DNA of 27,523 nucleotides, from NCBI GenBank assembly GCA_943912755.1, contig CALTWF010000083.1:1-27523 (forward strand). Reading direction: 5' to 3'. The stretch comes from an uncultured Pseudomonas sp. GTDB lineage: Bacteria > Pseudomonadota > Gammaproteobacteria > Pseudomonadales > Pseudomonadaceae. Made by a program: the position numbers and the translations under genes. Shown here piece by piece: positions 16,958-23,597 of the stretch (positions are counted from its first letter, which is position 1; every line of letters starts with the position of its first letter). The notes under the pieces were generated by a model that worked only from the letters and a program-made list of their open reading frames with translations, ran no database searches and was not told the origin of the DNA.

Positions 16958-18279
16958 GGTTTTCTCCGTTGCCGGGGGCTGTTGCGGTCGAGTTCGGCCA
17001 GGTGCCGGAGCTTCTCGCCGATCTTCAATTCCAGTCCCCGTGGCACTGGCTGGTAGTAGTGGCGCGGCTCCAGCTGTTCCGGGAAATAGTCTTCGCCGGC
17101 GGCATAGGCATCCGGCTCGTCGTGGGCGTAGCGGTACTCCTCGCCGTAGCCCAGCTGTTTCATCAGCTTGGTCGGGGCATTGCGCAGGTGCAGCGGCACT
17201 TCCAGCGAACCATGCTCGGCGGCCTCGCGCAGCGCGGTCTTGAAGCCCATGTACACCGCGTTGCTTTTCGGCGCGCAGGCCAGGTAGGTGATGGCCTGGG
17301 CCACCGCCAGCTCGCCTTCGGGACTGCCCAGGCGCTCCTGCACATCCCAGGCCGACAGGCACAGGCTCAGGGCGCGGGGGTCGGCGTTGCCGATATCCTC
17401 GCTGGCCATGCGCACCACCCGGCGGGCCAGGTACAGCGGGTCGCAGCCGCCATCGAGCATGCGCGCGAACCAGTACAGGGCAGCGTCCGGGTTGGAGCCG
17501 CGGATCGACTTGTGCAGCGCGGAAATCTGGTCGTAGAAGGCTTCGCCGCCCTTGTCGAAGCGGCGGCGGCTGTCACCGAGCAGGCTTTGCAGCAGGTCGG
17601 TGCCGATTTCGCCACCGTCTTCCGCCAGGTCCGAGGCGTTTTCCAGGAAATTGAGCATGCGCCGGCCATCGCCGTCGGCGGCGGCCAGGAGCATGGCGAA
17701 GGCTTCGTCGCCCAGGCGCAGGTTGCGCTTGCCCAGGCCGCGTTCTTCGGTCAGCGCGCGCTGCACCAGGCGGCGCAGGGCGTCTTCGTCAAGGCTCTTG
17801 AGCACATACACCCGGGCCCGCGAGAGCAACGCGTTGTTCAGTTCGAACGAGGGGTTCTCGGTGGTCGCGCCGATGAAAATCAGCGTGCCGTCTTCCACAT
17901 AGGGCAGGAAGGCGTCCTGTTGCGACTTGTTGAAACGGTGCACTTCGTCGACGAAGAGGATGGTCCGCCGGCCGTACTGGGCCGCCTGCTGCTTGGCGAC
18001 TTCCACCGCCTGGCGGATCTCCTTGACCCCGGCCAGCACCGCCGAGACGGTCTCGAAATGCGCCTCGCAGAACTGCGCCAGCAGCCGCGCCAGGGTGGTC
18101 TTGCCAACCCCGGGCGGCCCCCAGAAGATCATCGAATGCAGCGCACCCTGCTCCAGCGCCTCGCGCAGCGGCTTGCCGCGGGCGAGCAGATGCTGCTGGC
18201 CGACGTATTCGTCCAGATTGGCCGGGCGCATGCGCGCGGCCAGGGGCTGGGCAACAGGTTCACTGCGAAACAGGTCCAT
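16954..18279 (-). CDS. rarA: Replication-associated recombination protein A (RarA/MgsA)
   Basis: RarA is a clamp-loader-like AAA+ ATPase that acts at stalled replication forks and interacts with single-strand DNA binding protein. The 441-residue protein starts with the conserved PLAARMRPANLDEYVGQQHLL. It then has Walker A GPPGVGKT (54-61), Walker B with DEVH (111-114) and sensor 1 in FIGATTENPSFELN. The C-terminal tetramerisation region follows (SDWDVQ-like LSAWDVQERLGSPEGELAVAQAITYLA, then PLHLRNAPTKLMK). It lies 18 bp after lolA. A GAGG near the lolA stop is about 14 bases from the ATG, further than usual, so translation may depend on coupling. Confidence 0.96.
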   Translation of the reverse strand: MDLFRSEPVAQPLAARMRPANLDEYVGQQHLLARGKPLREALEQGALHSMIFWGPPGVGKTTLARLLAQFCEAHFETVSAVLAGVKEIRQAVEVAKQQAAQYGRRTILFVDEVHRFNKSQQDAFLPYVEDGTLIFIGATTENPSFELNNALLSRARVYVLKSLDEDALRRLVQRALTEERGLGKRNLRLGDEAFAMLLAAADGDGRRMLNFLENASDLAEDGGEIGTDLLQSLLGDSRRRFDKGGEAFYDQISALHKSIRGSNPDAALYWFARMLDGGCDPLYLARRVVRMASEDIGNADPRALSLCLSAWDVQERLGSPEGELAVAQAITYLACAPKSNAVYMGFKTALREAAEHGSLEVPLHLRNAPTKLMKQLGYGEEYRYAHDEPDAYAAGEDYFPEQLEPRHYYQPVPRGLELKIGEKLRHLAELDRNSPRQRRKP

Positions 18280-18297
18280 GGACGGCTATGCGACCTC

Positions 18298-18921
18298 TTA
18301 CTCTTGGATCACGTCCGCGCCTTTGGGGACGTCGAACTGGAACTTGCTGGCCGGCACCGGCTGGTTGACCTTGACGCCGTTGAACAGGATGTCGGTGCGC
18401 TGGCCGACACTGTCGATCAGGCGCATGTTGTTCACCAGCCCCTTGCGGAACGACAGGCTCAGGGAGTCGAACAGGGTGTCCTTGGTTTTCGGCTTGAGCA
18501 CGAAGTCCATGACCTCGCCCTGCTCCTTCGAAGTGATGTCGAAGCTCTGGCTGATCTTCGACACGTCGCCGGACAGCAGCAGCGCCGGAGTCTGGGTCAG
18601 GCGCTGGTCGAGCTTCTTGATGGTGGCCTGCTCCAGGTCCGGGTCCCACAGGGTGACCTTGGCGCCATCGGACACCACCACCTGCTCCTGCGGCGCATCG
18701 GTGTGCCAGTAGAACAGGCCCGGGCGCTGCACGGCCATCTGCCCGGTGGTTTCCTGCAACTGGGTGCCGCCGGCATCGAGGGTCAGCTGGGAGAAGCCGG
18801 CCTCGATGGTCTTCGAGTTGTTCAACAACTGGGTCAGGCGCGCCACATCGGCTTCGGCGGCGAATACCGAGGCACTGGACAGGCTCAAAGCGGAAACCAA
18901 CATCATGCGAATCAGGCGCAT
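18298..18921 (-). CDS. lolA: Outer-membrane lipoprotein carrier protein LolA
   Basis: LolA is the periplasmic chaperone that takes lipoproteins from the LolCDE ABC transporter and carries them to LolB on the outer membrane. The start at 18921 gives MRLIRMMLVSALSLSSASVFA, a clean signal peptide of about 21 residues, and a total of 207 residues, the usual length. GAGGA lies five bases upstream. A longer frame to 18960 would place an unconserved tail before the signal peptide. The mature part shows the LolA pattern (LTQLLNNSKTIEAGFSQLTLD, RPGLFYWHTDAP, DGAKVTLWDPDLEQATIKKL). In this operon it serves envelope assembly next to the division translocase FtsK. Confidence 0.95.
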   Translation of the reverse strand: MRLIRMMLVSALSLSSASVFAAEADVARLTQLLNNSKTIEAGFSQLTLDAGGTQLQETTGQMAVQRPGLFYWHTDAPQEQVVVSDGAKVTLWDPDLEQATIKKLDQRLTQTPALLLSGDVSKISQSFDITSKEQGEVMDFVLKPKTKDTLFDSLSLSFRKGLVNNMRLIDSVGQRTDILFNGVKVNQPVPASKFQFDVPKGADVIQE

Positions 18922-18950
18922 GGCAATCCTCGTTGCAGAATGAATGAAGC

Positions 18951-18970
18951 GGCGGGCCACGTTGCCCGCC
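18951..18970 (-). terminator. GC hairpin between ftsK and lolA, possible attenuator
   Basis: GGCGGGC (18951-18957) and GCCCGCC (18964-18970) pair around a CACGTT loop. Read on the minus strand, the stem is followed by GCTTCATTCATTCTG, which is only moderately T-rich. It lies between the ftsK stop and the lolA ribosome binding site. It could cause partial termination so that lolA depends in part on readthrough. Confidence 0.4.
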
Positions 18971-18976
18971 CGGGTA

Positions 18977-21382
18977 TCAGTCCCGCGCCTGTCCAGGCGC
19001 GATGACTTCGCGTGATCCGTTGGTGTTCATGGGGGTGACCACACCGGCCATTTCCATCGCCTCGATCATCCGCGCGGCGCGGTTGTAACCGATCTTCAGC
19101 TTGCGCTGCACTGCGGAAATCGAGGCACGGCGGCTTTCCAGGACGAACTGCACCGCTTCGTCGTAGAGCGCGTCGGTCTCGGCATCGTCGCCGCCTTCGC
19201 CGCCACCGCCACCATCGAAGCCGCTGCCGGCCTCTTCGACACCGTTGAGGATGTCGTCGTTGTAGTTCGGGGCGCCACGCAGCTTCCAGGCCTCGACGAC
19301 GCGGTGCACCTCATCGTCGGAGACGAAGGCGCCGTGCACGCGGATCGGCAGGCTGGTACCCGGCGGCATGTAGAGCATGTCGCCGTGGCCGAGCAGCTGT
19401 TCGGCGCCGCCCTGGTCGATGATGGTCCGCGAGTCGATCTTGCTCGACACCTGGAACGCCATGCGCGTCGGGATGTTGGCCTTGATCAGGCCGGTGATCA
19501 CATCCACCGACGGTCGCTGGGTCGCCAGGATCAAGTGAATACCGGCAGCCCGCGCCTTCTGCGCGATACGCGCGATCAGTTCCTCGACCTTCTTGCCGAC
19601 GATCATCATCATGTCGGCGAATTCGTCGACCACCACCACGATGGTCGGCAGGGTGCTCAGGGTCGGCGGCACGTCATCCATGCTTTCGCGGCGGAACATC
19701 GGGTCGTAGATCGGCTCGCCGGCTTCCTCGGCGTCCTTGATCTTGCGGTTGAAACCGGCCAGGTTGCGCACGCCCATGGCGGCCATCAGCTTGTAGCGCC
19801 GCTCCATCTCGGCGACGCTCCAGCGCAGGGCGTTGGCGGCGTCCTTCATGTCGGTGACCACCGGGCACAGCAGGTGCGGGATGCCTTCGTAGATCGACAG
19901 TTCGAGCATCTTCGGGTCGATCATGATCAGCTTGGCGTCTTCCGGGCCGGACTTGAACAGGATCGACAGGATCATGGCGTTCACCCCCACCGACTTACCG
20001 GAACCGGTGGTACCGGCGACCAGCAGGTGGGGCATCTTGGCCAGGTCGGTGATCACCGGCTTGCCGCCGATGTCGTGGCCCAGGGCCATGGTCACCGGCG
20101 ACTTGGCCTCGTCGTACTGCGGCGACGACAGCACTTCGGAGAAGCGCACGATCTGCCGGTCTTCGTTGGGAATCTCGATACCCACGGTGGTCTTGCCGGG
20201 AATCACCTCGACCACGCGCACGCTGGTCACCGCCAGGGAACGTGCCAGGTCCTTGGCCAGGTTGGCGATGCGACTGACCTTGACCCCGGCGGCCGGCTGG
20301 ATTTCGTAGCGGGTGATCACCGGGCCCGGATGGATCGAATCCACCGAAACCTCGACGCCGAATTCCTTTAGCTTGATTTCCAGCAACTGGCCGACACCCG
20401 CCAGCGACTCCGGCGAATAGTTGACCTTCTTCTGTTCGGCCGGATCGAGGATGGAAATCGGTGGCAGGGTGCCTTCGACGGCGCTGTCGATGAACAGCGG
20501 TGCCTGCTTTTCTTTCTGCACGCGCTTGCTGGGCTCGGGGGCCTTGGCAGGTGCGGGCATGATCACCGGCGGGGTCTTTTCCTCGCGCTCGGCGACGTGC
20601 CTGGCCAGGGCCTGGTCGCGCTCGATGATGCGTTCGCGGGCCTTGGCCTGCTCGCGGCGGTCGGGAACCGCCGGGGCCACCACTTCGTTGACCTGCTGGT
20701 CGACCTCGCGCAGTTGCGCGACCAGTTGCTTGCGCTCGTTGCGGGCACTCCACCAGCGGCTGGCGGCGCCCTGGATCAGTTCGAAGAGGTCAAGGGTGAT
20801 CTTGCCGGTGATGTCCATGACCTTGAACCAGGACAGGTCGGTGAACACCGTCAGGCCGAAGAGGAACAGGGCGATGAACATCAGGGTGCTGCCCTGCACG
20901 TTGAAGGCGTTCTTCGCCAGGTCGCCGAGGCTTTCGCCCAGCGCACCACCCGCCGAGGCCGGCAGGCTCGGCGCGGAATGGAAATGGATATGCGCCAGCG
21001 CGGCGCCGGAAAGGATCAGGAACACCAGGCCGATCAGCCGCCAGGAGAACAGCCAGCCGCTCCACTGCCAGGGCTGGTGGCGTTCACGGAAGATCTGCCA
21101 GGTCTTGATCGCCAGCAGCAGCGGGAAGATATAGGCGAAGTAGCCCAGCACCATGAACAGGATGTCGGCGAAGAAGGCACCGGCGCGGCCTGCGGCGTTT
21201 TGCACCTGTTCGACGTTGCTGGTGTGGCTGAAACCGGGGTCGGCCTGGTCGTAGCTCAGCAATGCCATCCACAGGTAGAGGCACAGGGCGCCCATGGCAA
21301 TCAGGGCACCTTCCTTGAGCCTGTAGTGCAACTGCTGGCGCCAGAGCGGCTCGGGATTGGGTGTTGCTGTGGTTTTCTTCAA
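18977..21382 (-). CDS. ftsK: DNA translocase FtsK
   Basis: FtsK is a septum-anchored AAA+ motor that pumps chromosome termini and triggers XerCD recombination at dif. From a TTG start at 21382 it has 801 residues. There are about four to five transmembrane segments in the first 200 residues and a charged, proline-rich linker (about 210-310). The motor follows with Walker A GTTGSGKS (457-464) and Walker B VVVVDE (582-587). The DNA-reading gamma winged helix is in the last 65 residues (SISAVQRKLKIGYNRAARMIEAME). The linker is much shorter than in E. coli, as usual in Pseudomonas. TTG is preferred because the conserved start (LKKTTATPNPEP) begins there with an AGGA upstream. An ATG at 21445 would add 21 unconserved residues. 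Confidence 0.94.
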   Translation of the reverse strand: MKKTTATPNPEPLWRQQLHYRLKEGALIAMGALCLYLWMALLSYDQADPGFSHTSNVEQVQNAAGRAGAFFADILFMVLGYFAYIFPLLLAIKTWQIFRERHQPWQWSGWLFSWRLIGLVFLILSGAALAHIHFHSAPSLPASAGGALGESLGDLAKNAFNVQGSTLMFIALFLFGLTVFTDLSWFKVMDITGKITLDLFELIQGAASRWWSARNERKQLVAQLREVDQQVNEVVAPAVPDRREQAKARERIIERDQALARHVAEREEKTPPVIMPAPAKAPEPSKRVQKEKQAPLFIDSAVEGTLPPISILDPAEQKKVNYSPESLAGVGQLLEIKLKEFGVEVSVDSIHPGPVITRYEIQPAAGVKVSRIANLAKDLARSLAVTSVRVVEVIPGKTTVGIEIPNEDRQIVRFSEVLSSPQYDEAKSPVTMALGHDIGGKPVITDLAKMPHLLVAGTTGSGKSVGVNAMILSILFKSGPEDAKLIMIDPKMLELSIYEGIPHLLCPVVTDMKDAANALRWSVAEMERRYKLMAAMGVRNLAGFNRKIKDAEEAGEPIYDPMFRRESMDDVPPTLSTLPTIVVVVDEFADMMMIVGKKVEELIARIAQKARAAGIHLILATQRPSVDVITGLIKANIPTRMAFQVSSKIDSRTIIDQGGAEQLLGHGDMLYMPPGTSLPIRVHGAFVSDDEVHRVVEAWKLRGAPNYNDDILNGVEEAGSGFDGGGGGEGGDDAETDALYDEAVQFVLESRRASISAVQRKLKIGYNRAARMIEAMEMAGVVTPMNTNGSREVIAPGQARD

Positions 21383-21511
21383 AACTGGTCTATTCCTGCG
21401 CGGATGCGCGTCCAACCGTGATTGACCAAGGGGACCGGTCAACAAATCACTACTTTTAACATTACTGCCGATCCATCGCCATTACGCTCGGCGCAATGCG
21501 CCACGACGGGA

Positions 21512-21535
21512 TCAAATTCCAATACAACAATTTGA
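21512..21535. promoter_or_regulatory. Inverted repeat overlapping the predicted ftsK promoter
   Basis: TCAAATT (21512-21518) and AATTTGA (21529-21535) are perfect 7-bp arms with a 10-bp spacer. That is the geometry of a dimeric regulator site covering about two helical turns. The right arm covers the predicted -10 of ftsK. No regulator can be named from sequence alone. Confidence 0.4.
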
Positions 21536-21558
21536 GCACGCATTTTCTTTTGTGACAA
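21530..21558 (-). promoter_or_regulatory. Possible sigma-70 promoter for ftsK
   Basis: Read on the minus strand, TTGTCA (21558-21553) and TCAAAT (21535-21530) match the -35 and -10 consensus at five and four of six bases, with a 17-bp spacer. It lies about 150 bp upstream of the ftsK start. The -10 box coincides with one arm of the inverted repeat at 21512-21535. Confidence 0.45.
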
Positions 21559-21734
21559 AGGCTTATGCGGGGTTTTTGCGTAGTTGGGACAACTGCCCCG
21601 ATATTAAGTTGCGCGCGAGGCAGACGGCCATCATCGACGGACCGCCGGAACGTCTGCGCCGGGGTTGTCCCCGGTGGCTTGTTCAGGTCATGCTGGGCGC
21701 CCTCCCCTCCCCCGCCAACCCGCGACGGACCACG

Positions 21735-22430
21735 ATGCTGACCTGGCTGAACCGTACCAATCTGGACTTCCCGCCACTGGAAAAGGCCCTGCACGAACCC
21801 AACGGCCTGCTCGCCGCCGGCGGCGACCTGCGCCCGGACCGCCTGGTCCAGGCCTACCGTCATGGCTGCTTTCCCTGGTACCAGGACGGCCAGCCGATCC
21901 TCTGGTGGTCGCCGGATCCGCGCACGGTGCTGTTTCCCGATGAGCTGCATGTGTCGCGCTCGCTGCGCAAGGTTATCCGCCAGGGGCAATACCAGATCAG
22001 TTTCGATCAGGACTTCCCCGCCGTGATCGCCGCCTGTGCAGCCCCGCGGACCTATGCCGATGGCACCTGGATCACCGACGGCATGCAGGCTGCCTATGTC
22101 GAACTGCACCTCCGGGGACTGGCACACTCCGTCGAGGTGCGCCAGGACGGCGAGCTGGTCGGCGGGCTGTATGGCCTGGCCATGGGGCGGCTGTTCTTCG
22201 GCGAATCCATGTTCAGCCGCGCCGATAACGCCTCCAAGGTCGGCTTCGTGGCACTGGTCGAACATCTGCGCGACGCCGGGTTCGTCCTGATCGACTGCCA
22301 GATGCCCACCAATCATTTGCACAGCCTGGGGGCTCGCGCCATCGCCAGGGCAACCTTCGCCGATTATCTGCGTCAATATCTGGACCAGCCCAATCGAGCG
22401 ACCTGGATCTGCACCCAAGCCGTTTGCTAG
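21735..22430 (+). CDS. aat: Leucyl/phenylalanyl-tRNA--protein transferase Aat
   Basis: Aat transfers Leu or Phe from aminoacyl-tRNA to proteins beginning with Lys or Arg, creating an N-degron for ClpS/ClpAP. The 231-residue protein carries the family signatures GLLAAGGDLRPDRLVQAYRHGCFPWY, PILWWSPDPRTVLFPDELHVSRSLRK, YADGTWITDGMQAAYVELH, GGLYGLAMGRLFFGESMFS and FVLIDCQMPTNHLHSLGA. The start at 21735 gives the usual MLTWL N-terminus; upstream in-frame starts would add 61 unconserved residues. No strong Shine-Dalgarno precedes it. The next gene, 54 bp on, is a second aminoacyl transferase of the same pathway. Confidence 0.96.
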   Translation: MLTWLNRTNLDFPPLEKALHEPNGLLAAGGDLRPDRLVQAYRHGCFPWYQDGQPILWWSPDPRTVLFPDELHVSRSLRKVIRQGQYQISFDQDFPAVIAACAAPRTYADGTWITDGMQAAYVELHLRGLAHSVEVRQDGELVGGLYGLAMGRLFFGESMFSRADNASKVGFVALVEHLRDAGFVLIDCQMPTNHLHSLGARAIARATFADYLRQYLDQPNRATWICTQAVC

Positions 22431-22484
22431 GCGAGTTTCCAGAGCTGGCTTACAATTAGTAAAAAACCTGCCGAGGGGTTGATC

Positions 22485-23192
22485 ATGACTGAGTTGGCGC
22501 GGTTGAAGTTTTATGCCACTCAACCCCATGCCTGCAGCTACCTGCCTGACGAGCAGGCAACCACGCTGTTTCTCGATCCGAGCCAGCCAATGGACGCCAC
22601 CGTCTATGCGGACCTGTCGGAAATGGGCTTTCGTCGCAGTGGCGATCATCTGTACCGGCCGCATTGCCAGAACTGCAACGCTTGTGTTCCCGCACGGATT
22701 CCCGCTGCGCGCTTTACGCCGAACCGGCAACAGAAGCGCATCATCAAGCGCAATTCGGACCTGGTCGTCAGCCCGGCGCGCCCCTCGTTCAACGAGGAGT
22801 ACTTTGACCTTTATCGGCGCTATATAGAGCAACGTCACGCCGACGGTGACATGTACCCGCCCAGTCGCGACCAGTTCTCCACGTTCCTGGTGCGCGACCT
22901 GCCATTTTCGCGCTTCTACGAGTTCCGCCTCCAAGGGCGACTGGTGGCCGTAGCGGTGACCGACCTGCTGCCAAACGGGCTGTCGGCGGTCTACACCTTC
23001 TATGAACCCACCGAAGAGCGTCGCAGTCTTGGCCGCTACGCCATTCTCTGGCAAATCGGCGAAACCCTGCGCCTGGGCCTGGATGCGGTTTACCTGGGCT
23101 ACTGGATCAAGAACTGCAAAAAAATGAACTACAAGACCCAATACCGCCCTATTGAACTGCTGATCAACCAGCGCTGGGTCACCCTTAACTGA
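22485..23192 (+). CDS. bpt: Arginyl/leucyl-tRNA--protein transferase (Ate/Bpt)
   Basis: This enzyme, related to eukaryotic ATE1, adds a residue (Leu in characterised bacterial Bpt enzymes) to N-terminal Asp or Glu, complementing Aat. The 235-residue protein has the N-terminal cysteine cluster around HCQNCNACVPARI (C61, C64, C67, plus C17 upstream), a region that may bind a metal or iron-sulfur cluster by analogy with ATE1. A GNAT-like transferase domain follows (FYEFRLQGRLVAVAVTDLLPNGLSAVYTFYEP, GLDAVYLGYWIKNCKKMNYK). The ATG at 22485 is favoured over the TTG at 22479, which is also in frame, because GAGGGG (22473-22478) is spaced correctly only for the ATG. It lies between aat and infA in one orientation. 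Confidence 0.94.
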   Translation: MTELARLKFYATQPHACSYLPDEQATTLFLDPSQPMDATVYADLSEMGFRRSGDHLYRPHCQNCNACVPARIPAARFTPNRQQKRIIKRNSDLVVSPARPSFNEEYFDLYRRYIEQRHADGDMYPPSRDQFSTFLVRDLPFSRFYEFRLQGRLVAVAVTDLLPNGLSAVYTFYEPTEERRSLGRYAILWQIGETLRLGLDAVYLGYWIKNCKKMNYKTQYRPIELLINQRWVTLN

Positions 23193-23294
23193 AATCCTTG
23201 GCTTGACCTTCCTTTTTCGGGCACAATGCACGCCACTTTTTGTAGCCGGGTGCTTCTGTGGCCGGCCATAACTGAACACCGAGGGCTTTACTGC

Positions 23295-23513
23295 ATGTCG
23301 AAAGAAGACAGCTTCGAAATGGAAGGCACTGTCGTCGACACCCTGCCCAACACCATGTTCCGCGTGGAGTTGGAAAACGGGCACGTCGTAACCGCGCACA
23401 TCTCCGGAAAGATGCGCAAGAACTACATCCGTATCCTGACTGGCGACAAGGTCCGCGTCGAACTGACGCCGTACGACCTGAGCAAAGGGCGCATCACCTA
23501 CCGCGCTCGCTAA
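23295..23513 (+). CDS. infA: Translation initiation factor IF-1
   Basis: IF-1 binds the A site of the 30S subunit during initiation. The 72-residue protein is the classic single S1/OB-fold: [29 protein letters not shown], then [36 protein letters not shown]. The ATG at 23295 gives the invariant length. A longer frame from 23226 lies in the leader. The 102-bp gap after bpt contains TTGACC (about 23202) and CACAAT but not at a good spacing, so I cannot fix a promoter. It ends at a perfect hairpin terminator. Confidence 0.98.
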
Positions 23514-23525
23514 AAGTCAGTACGA

Positions 23526-23557
23526 CGAAAAAGCCCGGCATCCGCCGGGCTTTTTCG
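23526..23557. terminator. Bidirectional Rho-independent terminator between infA and clpA
   Basis: A perfect 14-bp stem CGAAAAAGCCCGGC / GCCGGGCTTTTTCG (23526-23539 and 23544-23557) closes an ATCC loop. It has T5 after the GC stem on the plus strand and, by symmetry, on the minus strand. It serves both convergent units. Confidence 0.93.
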
Positions 23558-23597
23558 TTGCTTCGAGAAAATCGCGGGGCGAACCCCGCGAACAGTC

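Larger units (their letters stand above)
21383..21734. other. Divergent ftsK/aat intergenic region
   Basis: This 352-bp region has no credible gene. It is AT-richer than its surroundings at 21440-21600. It holds a possible ftsK promoter with an inverted repeat over its -10 box, a small GGCGC-AAT-GCGCC stem (21490-21502), and a CCGGGG-TTGT-CCCCGG hairpin (21659-21674) in the presumed aat leader. As I remember P. aeruginosa, a thioredoxin reductase gene sits between ftsK and aat. I see no trace of it here. Confidence 0.7.

Noticed and set aside
16554..17100. A fluoride riboswitch before crcB
   Set aside because: The upstream bases are the rarA coding end, and I see no room for or trace of the conserved riboswitch core.
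16583..17362. A longer crcB frame of 259 codons
   Set aside because: The upstream part reads rarA in the wrong frame. The true start is the GTG at 16957 with a Shine-Dalgarno.
16948..19005. A 685-codon open frame antisense to rarA and lolA
   Set aside because: The composition is the same shadow type (His/Gln/Arg/Gly rich), and it crosses two well-identified genes on the other strand.
21462..23399. A 645-codon open frame antisense to aat and bpt
   Set aside because: Both sense genes carry clear family motifs, while the antisense frame has none; it is a product of high GC at third positions.
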